A DNA stretch of 64,000 nucleotides from Chaetoderma sp. LZ-2023a (taxonomy: Eukaryota; Mollusca; Caudofoveata; Chaetodermatida; Chaetodermatidae): positions 140,133,923-140,197,922 of the forward strand of contig CM067359.1 in NCBI GenBank assembly GCA_034401795.1. The letters are read 5' to 3'. Positions 23,048-32,390 of the stretch are shown in pieces (position 1 is the stretch's first letter; each line of letters starts with the position of its first letter). The notes under the pieces are model-generated. The model searched no databases, had not been told where the DNA came from, and saw only the letters and a list, made by a program, of their open reading frames with translations. Both the position numbers and the translations under genes were made by a program.

Positions 23048-23678
23048 ATCAGGCGATCGGCAGATATGAAATAAGGTGTTGGTTATACAGTGTTTAACAC
23101 GAAAATTGGCTGACGTCATTCTCCGTATGATCCGAGTGGGTGACGTCACACCCGAGTTGTCTCGGATTTTTATGTGAAGAAAATGTTTCATTAGTTCGCG
23201 CATCTGATTCTGGGTACTGCGTACTGTATTGGTACCAGAAAAACTTTTGAATTTTCAAGTTTTACGTGTTATCATGATCTGTTTGCAATGATCGGTGGTT
23301 TCAAAATTCTTGATTTAGATATGTGGTCTGCGGTTTTACCGTGTGCTACAGCAGTTTGTTTACATTTTGTTGTTTCTTCGTATATATCGTTTTGGCCTTC
23401 GTTAGGAGTATAGTTTATATTGATTAGTAAATATACCCTGAATGCTATGCGATATGGTTCCTGGTTCCGTTTATACATCCTGGAGGATCAGTTTATGGAT
23501 GTATCGTGCCCGCTTCGTTCTTGTCATCATAATCAATGCGATCTTTGCTGTGACATTGTGGGGTGGGGTGCGGGAGGGTTAACATTTAATTTATGATCAA
23601 ATTATTTAAAAACTATTTGTCTGCCTTCCATTCCTGTTTCGTTCCGCTTGCTTATTGTGGGTTTGTGCTTATTTATAG

Positions 23679-23816
23679 GCCAAGCCAGCCCCGCCATCAT
23701 GTGACGAGTGCCATAGGTTCGTGAGGGTTCTGTTTAAGAACCATGTCTGCTTTAGATGTACAAATTGTAGACTTGATAATAGGTTACCATTTGTGCAGCG
23801 TGGTCGTCCGATATGA
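23679..23816 (+). CDS. DIRS-A gag N-terminal cysteine/histidine-rich segment
   Basis: The frame opens just after a good 3' splice site (TTTGTGCTTATTTATAG|GCC) and runs 45 codons to TGA at 23,814. It encodes CDECH, then 12 residues, HVCFRC and TNC: a C-x2-CH ... HVC-x2-C array that looks metal-binding. A matching array (KCDCHH ... HVCAKC) follows a similar acceptor in DIRS-B at 43,061, so the segment is conserved between two separate elements. The next gag frame starts at 23,813 in another register, so one frameshift separates them here. Confidence 0.55.
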   Translation, partial: AKPAPPSCDECHRFVRVLFKNHVCFRCTNCRLDNRLPFVQRGRPI

Positions 23817-24232
23817 TGGTCAAGTTCCGTGCCCAGAAGGACTTGGCATGGTCTGATGCGGGATCAGGCGGTCCGAAAGTAAATCATGGAGCATCCGTTT
23901 CAGCCCCTGGGTGCGCTCCATGTCTACAACCAGAGGTTGCGGAGATGGCACCGCCGGCGTGGTTTGAACCTGCTATGCAAGGCTTCTTGCATAGCGTCCT
24001 GCCTACGCTAGTGTCGTCCCTGCTGCCAAAAGTTGTAGGACAGTTTCTTCCCGTGCTTGGTACTGACCCTGTCCTTGGACATGGTTCTGTTCTGGCCACC
24101 GAGGGAGCTGTCTCGTACGGCTCCCTGGCAGTCCTGTCGGGCTCTGGCCTGATGGGTTCTGTCTCTCTGCGGCCACCTCTGGGTGGTCCAGTAGCAGTGG
24201 CCGGTCCGTCAGGCATGGGAGCCGTCCGCTAG
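23813..24232 (+). CDS. DIRS-A gag-like ORF
   Basis: An ATG-started frame of 139 codons. Residues 40-75 form a possibly helical hydrophobic stretch (PAWFEPAMQGFLHSVLPTLV); the rest is Gly/Ser/Pro/Val-rich. By position, between the Cys/His segment and the RT frame, it should be the structural (gag) protein that packages the RNA, but no domain can be named. It ends TAG at 24,230-24,232, overlapping the next frame by one base. The acidic stretch SESEDEEAEEE just after the overlap is probably the rest of gag displaced by a frameshift. Confidence 0.55.
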   Translation: MMVKFRAQKDLAWSDAGSGGPKVNHGASVSAPGCAPCLQPEVAEMAPPAWFEPAMQGFLHSVLPTLVSSLLPKVVGQFLPVLGTDPVLGHGSVLATEGAVSYGSLAVLSGSGLMGSVSLRPPLGGPVAVAGPSGMGAVR

Positions 24233-25704
24233 TGTTTCCTTGTCTGGTGACGACTTCGGAGTCTGAAGATGAGGAGGCCGAGGAGGAGAGATTGCTGCGG
24301 CCTGAGATGGCGTGGGTAGAGAGCATGGAGGTCGATTCCGTCCTGGATGGCATCGCTTTCCATCTGTCTGGCTTGGCACAAGCCAGGACAGCGGCTCCGC
24401 CTGTGGTTAAGGCCACTCCGGTACCGGGCACCGGTCCCATGATGGTTGGTTTGCTGCCAACTGACACAGTGACCGGTGTCGCTGGCCAGGTGTGGTATAC
24501 ACCTATGCTTGGCCACTGTTCCTCAACCGTTACAGGTCTGCACGGTTTTCCGTGCAGGCCTACTCCATGGACTGGTGTTTTCCATGGGGTGGCGGTGGAA
24601 TCGACGGCTCCACAGGTTTTCACCAGAGTGGTCCTTGTGGTGACAGCGTTTCTCAGAAGAGAGAACGTGCCGCTTCACACCTACATAGACGATTGGTTTA
24701 CCAAAGCAGACATGCCAGCCAAGTTAGACGTGGATACTGCTCTGACTCTGAAGTTACTTTCAGATCTAGGCTGGATAGTCAACAAGGAGAAATCTGAGTT
24801 GACACCCACTCAACAGTTCGTTTATTTAGGGATGCGATTCGATCTCGAGGAGGGCAGGGTTTACCCGTCAGAGCCCAGAGTGGTGTCTCTGTTAGCCATC
24901 CTCAAGAGTTTTCAATTGGGAAACCACATTCAGGCGAGGCGGTTTCTTCAGATGCTGGCCATGATGGTCTCCATGGAGCAAGTAATCCCGTACGCTACTC
25001 TGATGCGAAGACCTATCCAGTTGTATCTGATGTCTCTGTGGAAACAGAGAACAGAACCCCTGTCAAAGCTGGTGCCAGTTTTGGAGCCATTAATGTCGCA
25101 TCTTGTATGGTGGAAAAAGTGTCAGAATCTCCTAGTAGGGGTTTCAATGCACCTAGCCCACCCCCAGCTGTCCGTGTACATGGATGCATCGCGGGAGGGA
25201 TGGGGGGGGGCCTGCCTGGGAGAACACCAGGTCTCGGGCACATGGACTCTCCAAGAGAGCCAGCTGCATATCAATCTGTTGGAAATGATGGCAGTGGAAC
25301 TGGCGCTGGAAAGGTTTCTTCCAAATGTCAGGGGCAAGGCGATATTGATACGGTCGGACAACTTGACAGTAGTATCATACATAAATCGCCAAGGCGGGAC
25401 CAAGTCACCCATACTATGTATGAAAGTGTGGCACTTGGTTCAATGGTGCAGGAATTACTCGGTTGTTTTGAAAGCAGCTCACATTCCTGGGCGATTGAAC
25501 ATTCTGGCGGAAGGTTTGTCTCGGAGACAGAGAATTCTGCCAACAGAATGGTCTCTCAACCCGTTCGCCAGAAAGGAAAATGTTCAAATCACGACTTATG
25601 TCTCGCCGATTCCAGATCCAAATGCCGTCGATACAGACGCTCTGGCGATAAGCTGGAGAGGGATGCACGCTTACGTGTACCCACCCACCATTCTTCTGCC
25701 ATAG
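24232..25704 (+). pseudogene. DIRS-A reverse transcriptase / RNase H, 5'-truncated and interrupted
   Basis: A 490-codon frame. Residues 1-130 look like gag C-terminus (acidic cluster at 10-20) plus low-complexity sequence. RT homology begins abruptly at STAPQVFTRVV (about 126-136). The RT catalytic box YIDD is at 151-154, followed by thumb-like sequence. RNase H follows: YMDAS (Asp 318), LLEMMAVELAL (Glu 351), RSDN (Asp 376) and HIPGRLN..AEGLSR, where the usual final Asp is Glu 427. The RT fingers and motif A are absent, so it cannot be a working polymerase. TAG at 25,702 stops the frame, but homology continues in the same frame to about 26,007 (APFWPSRVWFTDLL). The segment around the stop (YPPT ... 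APFWP) matches the methyltransferase-like region described for DIRS1 elements; that is my inference. Confidence 0.85.
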
Positions 25705-26849
25705 ATATTGGTGAAGATCAGGGAGGAACCGTGCATGGTCCTGCTAATTGCTCCATTTTGGCCCAGCAGGGTGTGGTTCACAGATCTTCTAGATCCACAC
25801 GAGCGTCCCGAAATGTTCAAATTGACTGCGTGGATGTTATCAAAGAACGTTCCACATCGAAAGGTTTTTCTCGACAAGCTGCGAAATTCATCGCAGCTGC
25901 GAGAAGGAGGGCAACCTTCAAGTCATATAACAACAAGGTTAACAGATTTGCAGACTGGTGTGAAGGAAAGGGTATTGATACCTTTCAATCCACTATTCAG
26001 CAAATAGCAGACTTTCTCTGTGAGCTGTTCTTTTCAGGACCAGCTCCTGTCACAATTGCTGGATACAAGTCAGCTTTGGCTTCAGTTATACCTTGTCTAG
26101 CCAACAGGGATAGTCCAGAGGTGGCCCAGTTAAATGTGATGGTGAAGGGAATGAGCAATCTCCGACTGAGACAACCGGTAGTCATTCCAGCCTGGGGTCT
26201 ATCTTTAGTGCTTGATGTACTGGCCATGCACACTTTCGAACCATTGTGTTTGGCTAGTCTAAAGCATTTGACTCTAATGGCGGGCTTTCTATTGGCAGCT
26301 TCGTCAGCTAGAAGGCGCAGTGAGATCCATGCACTTTCAGCAGAGAGGGACCGATTTATTGTCTCCGGAGAGGGTCTGCGTCTACTGCCAAGAGCAGAGT
26401 TTATGTCAAAGAATCAATCTTTGAAATATCCCGGCAAACCGATCATTATACCGAAACTAACTAGATTTGATCGTGATGCCAGTGTCTGGTGCCCAGTCCA
26501 TGCTTTGACTAAGTACAAAAGACGGACAGACTTGTTATGGTCGAATGATAGACATCTGTGGATCTGCCATAAGAAGCCATATGGCGCCGCATCCATGGAT
26601 TCTATCTCTCGTTGGGTAGTCGATTGCATTCAGACTACCCATGAGATTGCGACTGGGCACCAGGTGCAATGCGCAAGGGCACACAATGTTAGAGGAATAG
26701 CCGCCTCGACCGCCCTTTACAATGGTGTTCCGTTAGAGGATATCATGGCTGTTGCACAATGGCACTGTGAGTCCTCTTTCACGGATTACTATATGAGGGA
26801 TGTGTCAGACTCCGGCAATCCACTCGCTTTAGCTGTTTTGAAACGATAG
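25038..26849 (+). CDS. DIRS-A tyrosine recombinase (integrase)
   Basis: An open frame of 603 codons in a different register, overlapping the RT/RNase H frame. Residues 1 to about 280 are the shadow of that frame; the true start is unknown and may be near 25,800. Recombinase homology runs from about residue 275: an N-terminal DNA-binding part (ATFKSYNNKVNRFADWC, about 290-306), then the catalytic domain with Arg 426 (ARRRSEIHALS), His 549 and Arg 552 (RAHNVRG), Trp 575 (AQWHCESS) and the nucleophile Tyr 584 or 585 (FTDYYMRDV). This R-HxxR-W-Y set is that of DIRS/phage-type recombinases, which insert a circular DNA copy. No stop or frameshift was found in the domain, in contrast to the broken RT. 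Confidence 0.85.
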   Translation: METENRTPVKAGASFGAINVASCMVEKVSESPSRGFNAPSPPPAVRVHGCIAGGMGGGLPGRTPGLGHMDSPREPAAYQSVGNDGSGTGAGKVSSKCQGQGDIDTVGQLDSSIIHKSPRRDQVTHTMYESVALGSMVQELLGCFESSSHSWAIEHSGGRFVSETENSANRMVSQPVRQKGKCSNHDLCLADSRSKCRRYRRSGDKLERDARLRVPTHHSSAIDIGEDQGGTVHGPANCSILAQQGVVHRSSRSTRASRNVQIDCVDVIKERSTSKGFSRQAAKFIAAARRRATFKSYNNKVNRFADWCEGKGIDTFQSTIQQIADFLCELFFSGPAPVTIAGYKSALASVIPCLANRDSPEVAQLNVMVKGMSNLRLRQPVVIPAWGLSLVLDVLAMHTFEPLCLASLKHLTLMAGFLLAASSARRRSEIHALSAERDRFIVSGEGLRLLPRAEFMSKNQSLKYPGKPIIIPKLTRFDRDASVWCPVHALTKYKRRTDLLWSNDRHLWICHKKPYGAASMDSISRWVVDCIQTTHEIATGHQVQCARAHNVRGIAASTALYNGVPLEDIMAVAQWHCESSFTDYYMRDVSDSGNPLALAVLKR

Positions 26850-27350
26850 TTAAACAACCACACTGCTCTTCTTCATTTTTTGGCATTGTAAGAAAGAATT
26901 AAGAAGCAGACATGGTCAAGCGAGACGATATCAACCAGATTTTGTCACTGATGGCCGGACAAGTGAATGGTTGGAGGCTCCACGTCTGAAATCCAAATAT
27001 CATGAGGTAATTCAAGATTGAGAGTTTTTTGTATTATGTCTATATATCATGTTCATTCATCTTATATATTTATGCTCATTCCCAGGCTAATATATGCAAA
27101 GAGAAGTTAAACCTTTTGGCATATTTGTGTTTCAGGCGCGATGCATGTTCGTGAGTTATCTCCCTTTTCTTAGGAGAAAAAAGGGGAGTGGGGGGGGGCA
27201 GTGATGCGAATGTGATTCGGTCCCTTTAACTTGATGGTCCTTTTAGGGCTCCATTTGTCAAGTTTAAGTCTAAGCTCTTTCTCCAAGGGGCAAAAGTAGC
27301 AATTGATGGCTTGCCCCTTCCCACCAGGTTACTGTCTAAATCTGGTTTAT
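26850..27350 (+). other. DIRS-A 3' untranslated region
   Basis: Between the recombinase stop and the internal complementary region. It contains a G-rich run at 27,185 and no open frame of note. Confidence 0.5.
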
Positions 27351-27450
27351 ATCAGAAGTAATAGAATGGTGAGTATAGATCGAAGGAGAATGAAGGAAAT
27401 TTCCATTTCCCTTTCTCCGAGATCTAACATTATCCACCATTCTATTACGG
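27351..27450. repeat. DIRS-A internal complementary region
   Basis: 27,351-27,391 (AGAAGTAATAGAATGGTGAG, then ATCGAAGGAGAA) is the reverse complement of the left end from 22,593. 27,391-27,450 (TTTCTCCGAGATCTAAC, then CCACCATTCTATTAC) is the reverse complement of the right end to 27,697. Confidence 0.9.
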
Positions 27451-27493
27451 ACCCAGCCTCCCAGCCCCACGGAGGCAAGCCATGGGTATCTCT

Positions 27494-27655
27494 TGTTTGG
27501 TGGCTATCCAAACAATATTAGCTTCATGGCAAACGGGTACTCGGCAGTTGGCAGCCGAGTACCTGGTTCCTGGAGCCGGTAAATCTTACTAAGTCTATAG
27601 TCCTAGGGCCCAGCTATCCAGGATAGCTTGTATCAGAAGTAATAGAATGGTGATT
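27494..27655 (-). repeat. DIRS-A right inverted terminal repeat
   Basis: GGCAAACGGGTACTCGGCAG and CCTAGGGCCCAGCTATCC mirror the left copy. Confidence 0.9.
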
Positions 27656-27884
27656 ATTGTTAGATCTCGGAGAAAAGGGAAATTGAAATTTCATTCAATC
27701 CCAGACATTTTTTTTTTAAATGTGGGGAAAACTAACGTGTGTGCAATACATACAATACAGTCTTGACATCTAACAATTGAACAGTATATACTTTGTATCA
27801 TAAAGAATTTGTCATATAATGGTCTGCCGAGCTGAAAATCTTTATTGAGTCTAATTCTCAAAATGGCAAATTACCGACCTTGGC

Positions 27885-28085
27885 ACTGATCTTTAAGAAT
27901 ATCGATTTGCTGGTCTAGAGAATATTCTTAGAAATTTACCACTGGAATGACTGACTCGATAATGGAGGGATCCAGTTTTCTCTGGGCCCCATCCATCTCT
28001 AGCTAAACTCCACCGAAACTTCACCTGTGTTTGGATAGATCGATCCCTGAACTCCATGACTATCAACCTTTTACTGGTAGCCCTC
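27885..28085. repeat. F1 left arm fused to an F3 tail
   Basis: TTACCACTGGAATGACTGAC (F1) stops at about 27,962. It is followed by CATCTCTAGCTAAACTCC and ATAGATCGATCCCTG, the outer tail of F3, in place of the F1 return arm. Confidence 0.55.
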
Positions 28086-28223
28086 AAATATGTTCAAATT
28101 GAAGATCTTCATTTTCTCATAGAAGATCTGAACAATTCTTCAACGTCACTCCGTGACCCATTTTTGACATGCTTGGGTGTTAAAAGAGGTAATTATTTAA
28201 AATGGTATTTAAATTTTGATTCA

Positions 28224-28462
28224 TTAACCATTTAACCGTTGAATTTGTTTTTAAAAACTTCAATTTTCTCATAGAAAATGTCTATTTGCAGACCAAGAGA
28301 TGACCATTTTTGAAAATTTACCACTGGAATGACTGGCTCGGTATCGAGCCAGTCATTCCAGTGGTAAATTTCCATAAATGGTCTTCTCTTGGTCTGCAAA
28401 TGGACATTTCTCAAAACCACTGCAGAAGCCATTTTTGGCTGATATGAGTGTTAAATGGTTAA
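28224..28462. repeat. F1 fold-back element bounded by TTAA
   Basis: TTAA at 28,224 and at 28,459-28,462. The centre GGCTCGGTATCGAGCC is intact. Opposite orientation to the copy at 28,612. Confidence 0.85.
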
Positions 28463-28611
28463 CCAGTCTCAAACCCAGGACTCATTTCCCTCATAAAACT
28501 TAAATGAACAAATTTACAATTTATCTGTAATTTTTCTGTTGCGATCACTTGAGCGACATAAATTGAATATTTCACTAGTAGTTTGTATTTATGATTGATT
28601 ATATGATAACT

Positions 28612-28849
28612 TTAACCCTTTAACCCTCATATCAGCCGAAAATGGCTTCTGCAGTGGTCTTCAGAAATGTCCATTTGCAGACAAAGAGAAAACTATTTTT
28701 GAAAATTTACCACTGGAATGACTGGCTCGATAACCGAGCCAGTCATTCCAGTAGTAAATTAAAAAAAATAGTCTTCTCTTGGTCTGCAAATGGACATTTC
28801 TGTGAGAAAATTGAAATTTCTGTAACAAATTTTGGGCTTAAAGGGTTAA
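28612..28849. repeat. F1 fold-back element bounded by TTAA
   Basis: TTAACCCTTTAACCCTC at the left, AAAGGGTTAA at the right. One of the cleanest copies. Confidence 0.85.
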
Positions 28850-28984
28850 GCATGTCACTTAGGCTAATAACTTCAATGTTCAGATAAGTTATATAGTTTC
28901 TGCTGTATAAACAAATACTGGGTTAACCAGTTAGATACTGAATATTGATCATCTTAGTCGGCCATTAGTTAACTCTTTAACACG

Positions 28985-29190
28985 TTAACCCTCGAATTTG
29001 TTAAAAAAATAAACATTTTCTTATAGAAAATGTCCATTTGCAGACCAAGAGAAGACTATTTATTAAAATTTATCACTAGAATGACTGGCTCGGTTATAAC
29101 CGAGCCAGTCATTCCAGTGGTAAACTTTAAAAAATATTCTTGGCCTGCAAATGACATTTCTCAAAACCACTGCAGAAGCAAATGTACGTT
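28985..29190. repeat. F1 element truncated on the right
   Basis: Starts TTAACCCTCGAATTTG; ends inside the CACTGCAGAAGC part. Confidence 0.7.
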
Positions 29191-29199
29191 TTCTTATTA

Positions 29200-29510
29200 G
29201 AAAAAAAAAAAATTTCCTTGATCTAATTTGAGCCAGTTTTAATAATTAGGCACATTCAAATTTAATCCCGTTGATAATTTTAAGAGAACCCAAATACAAT
29301 GAAAAGTTTTCTAAAAATAATACGCATTGATTTAAATGCTCCAAATTTTAACTAATTAAAAATATTTTTTTAAAGAGTTAAGATTATCTAAGAAAACTGT
29401 ACTGTTGTTGTTTGGCTAACTGATAAGTCTCCATAGTGACCTATACCTATATGTATAATACTGTTTATTTAGCTGTCTGAGAATGTGTGCTTCTGGGTGG
29501 GTGGAGATTA
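29200..29510. other. AT-rich spacer, nothing recognised
   Basis: An A run and low-complexity AT sequence. Confidence 0.4.
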
Positions 29511-29515
29511 ACACT

Positions 29516-29745
29516 TTAACCCTCGAATTTGTTCAAGAAATTGTAATTTTCTCATAGAAAATGCACATTTTCAGATTAAGACTATTTAAAAAAATTTATG
29601 ACTTGAATGACGGGCTGGGCTCGGTTATTGAGCCAATCATTCCAGTGGTAAATTTAAAAAAAATAGTTTTCTTAGTCTGCAAAAGGGCATTATAGAAGAC
29701 CACTACAGAAGCTGTCTTGGGCAGGTTTGAGGTTTAAAGGGTTAA
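29516..29745. repeat. F1 element bounded by TTAA
   Basis: Left TTAACCCTCGAATTTG, right TTTAAAGGGTTAA. The right TTAA is shared with the start of an F2 half element. Confidence 0.75.
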
Positions 29746-29925
29746 CCCTTTCACAGCCCAGTATATCAATCTCAGGGCAAACAAACAGGAAAGCTGTTGA
29801 ATTCTTTGAAATTTATAATATGACCAGAAGCCATTGCAGATTTTAAATTAAAGGAGGAACTGGTGTACACTTTTCAACAAATTTGGTGGTTGAGGTTGAG
29901 GCTGTCATAGACAGCGATGCGTGGT
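29742..29925. repeat. F2 half element followed by an F5 half element
   Basis: TTAACCCTTTCACAGCC through GCTGTTGAATTCTTTG to AGAAGCCATTGCAG (F2), then AACTGGTGTACACTTTTC to GTCATAGACAGC (F5). Confidence 0.55.
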
Positions 29926-29929
29926 AAGT

Positions 29930-30520
29930 GTTTAAGACAGTAATGACTTCCACTCATATTAATTTCAAAATATTCAACAAAATATGCTTTGTACATAATT
30001 TACTTTTTCATTGATTGATGTTTGAAAGAGTTAATAGTTGGAGTTAGGGATGAGGAGCAAGAGATAGTCTGTGGCGTACAGTATATAGACTTAGATTAAG
30101 TCTGGGAGCATTTTCTGTGTGCATACAAGCCTGACTTATGGTCTAATTTGATGATTAAGCCTCAGTGTCCTGAGGTCAGTGGCTGTATAATGATGATTAA
30201 GGCTTGGTGCCCTGAGGCCAGCACTCAAGAGGTTATTCATACAGTTAGTGTATGATGATTGGCAATAATGATATCAGATGATCAGGGATAAACCACTGGC
30301 ATGGGGAGTTCCCCAGAATGTGTTTATATTAAGCCAAATGCTCTATAATTATAAAATTTGGTGAATATTTTGAAAACAAGTTGAGTGAAAGTTGTTGCTG
30401 TCGTAGAGCTTTCAGACTATTCAATCAATTATGTTCAAATTAATCATTGCAGTAGGTCTGCTTATAAATTTTATAAATATGCAATCTGTGAGATATACTG
30501 AAGGATAGCTTTAACTGCTT
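29930..30520. other. Spacer with an F4-like arm at 30,345-30,430
   Basis: GTGAATATTTTGAAAAC and TGAAAGTTGTTGCTG mark a partial F4. CCTGAGG(T/C)CAG(T/C) is duplicated at about 30,170 and 30,210. No gene. Confidence 0.4.
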
Positions 30521-30529
30521 CAGGGAGAC

Positions 30530-30960
30530 ATGATTTCAATTGATGAATCCATGCAGTTCTAGCATGACCTGCCAATCTCTAGTTGAGCTCCACCCACGCT
30601 TTGCCTGTGTTGAGATCGACCGATCCCTGCACTCCTTGAATCTCAATTTCCAGAAAGCTGTACAGGTAAGCTGTTGAATATTTTGAAACTAATTTGACTG
30701 GGTGCTGGTGCTAGGCAGCAACAACACCCAGTCGAATTAGTTTCAAAATATTCAACAGAACGTTTATTAAATAGAAAAGACATGCAATTCCTACAACTTG
30801 ACAGACTATTAAGCATTTATGGCGGACTTACTCAAGTCATTCATGATGTAATTGATTATGACGTCAGCCTTCACGTGACGTAGTTGATTATGATGTCATA
30901 TGATTGACTGAGAGACTGGATTCCTCAACATTACAGATGACTGATTCATCTTGATCTGCA
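30530..30960. repeat. F3 fold-back element
   Basis: Tail CTAGTTGAGCTCCACCC and ATCGACCGATCCCTGC, core CTGTTGAATATTTTGAAAC, centre GGTGCTGGTGCTAGGCAGC, return core, then ATTATGACGTCAGCC and ATTATGATGTCATATG. This is the most complete F3 copy. Confidence 0.8.
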
Positions 30961-30984
30961 TTTAAACATAAATTAATGCTAAAA

Positions 30985-31190
30985 TTTCTTCAAGAAAATT
31001 AAAAAAAAACTCATAGAAAATATCCATTTGCAGACCAAGAGAAGATTATCTTTGATAATTTATCACTGGAATGAATGGCTTGCATGGTTCTTGCTTATAA
31101 AATAGCCTTCTCTTGATCTGCAAATAGACATTTCGCGAGACTTAAATGTCGGCCGCTTTTTGATCAGTTTGGGTATTAAATGTTCAAATT
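30985..31190. repeat. F1 degraded copy
   Basis: TCATAGAAAATATCCATTTG to GACATTTCGCGAGAC; the centre is rearranged. Confidence 0.55.
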
Positions 31191-31369
31191 GGTCAAGTCG
31201 AGAAGAGACTATTTTGGAAATTGTGACATTAAAAGGACTCTGACAGCTCTGTTATGGTGATTTTATAGAAATAATCTTCTTGGCTTAACTATAAATGAAC
31301 CTTTCTCAAGACTACAGCAGAGCCTGTTTGTTTCTGGAGTACCCATTAACCATGGCTGGTGAAAAATAC

Positions 31370-31560
31370 TTTTTGCAATAGTCTGGAGAAATGTCCATTT
31401 GCAGACTAAGAGAATTAATTTTGAAAATTTTTCACTGGAATTACTGGTTCTGCTATCGGGCCAGTCATTATAGTGGTACATTAAAAAAAATAGTCTTTCT
31501 GGCTCTTAAAGGAACCTTTTCTCTGAAAAAATTGAAATTTTAAGTGTTAAAGGGTTAATT
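31370..31560. repeat. F1 degraded copy ending in TTAA
   Basis: CTGGAGAAATGTCCATTTG, centre CTGCTATCGGGCCAGTC, right end AAAGGGTTAA. Confidence 0.6.
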
Positions 31561-31671
31561 GTACTTAAAGTTTTATTGAATCCGAAATTATTTCTGCCCA
31601 AAGTATTTAAATCCTTTTAATCAGTGTAATGACATCTATTTTGGTCTAGCACTGGAGGCTGACAGGATCAA

Positions 31672-31890
31672 GATTAACAGTCTGACTGCTGATGAGTTTC
31701 TGCAGAAGACATGTTCCATGGCTTATACTTCTGGATCTGCTAAATATTTTGAAAACAATTTGGGTGAAAGTTGTTGTTGGCTAAGCCACGAATAACTTTC
31801 AGTCAAACTGTTTTCAAAATATTCAATACATCAAGAGTTTTTGCTCACTGGAATTGTTGTCTGGTGGTGTGCAGGAGCGAGACAGTTAAG
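31672..31890. repeat. F4 fold-back element
   Basis: TTAACAGTCTGACTGC at the left and GAGACAGTTAA at the right. The core AAATATTTTGAAAAC is mirrored by TTTTCAAAATATTC. Confidence 0.75.
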
Positions 31891-32390
31891 ATACTTGCAG
31901 TAATGATGTGGTTGATTCAAGCATTACTTTGTTATATAACATGTACTGAAAAAGTCAGCTGAGCTAAAAGATAGGGAACTGTGCAAAGAAAATGATCAAG
32001 GGTTTATCACTAAGTAGTGTTTGCTGGTGCTGCATCTAATTCTATGGCCACCCTTCAAGCATTTTAAAGTATTGCTACTGCTGATAGCTGTGTTATTATG
32101 ATTAATGAATGCCAATTGATTGGTTCTCGACTGGCCATATCATATTCCCCTTGTTCAGTGGTCAAGCGGTCAGTTGGTCAAGTTAGATATGAGTATAACT
32201 GGTGTAGTCAGGATCAATTCTTGTCCTCAGAAGCCTCCAGGGACAGTGTGTATGGTAATTGAATTGCTCTATGAAGTCAGGCGATCATGCAAACAAATAC
32301 TCATTACAACTCGTAAGCTAATTAATCCCACTGACCCTAATTAACTGGCTGAGTGTTGCGAGCCGCCAGTAATAATTTAAATGGGCTATA
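31890..32390. other. Spacer, nothing recognised
   Basis: Short frames at 31,771-31,962 and 32,120-32,344 lack support. Confidence 0.35.

Larger units (their letters stand above)
22593..27697 (+). mobile_element. DIRS-type tyrosine-recombinase retrotransposon (DIRS-A)
   Basis: Inverted terminal repeats (22,605-22,770 and 27,494-27,655) flank gag-like, RT/RNase H and tyrosine recombinase frames. An internal complementary region at 27,351-27,450 is the reverse complement of the left extreme end joined to that of the right extreme end, as it would be across a circle junction. This is the diagnostic DIRS architecture. The outer limits are set by where the internal region stops matching, so they may be off by a few bases. 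No target duplication is expected for this group and none is seen. At about 5.1 kb it is short, because part of the RT is missing. Confidence 0.9.

Noticed and set aside
24003-24623. 206-codon minus-strand frame
   Set aside because: Antisense shadow of the GC-rich gag/RT junction of DIRS-A; no domain.
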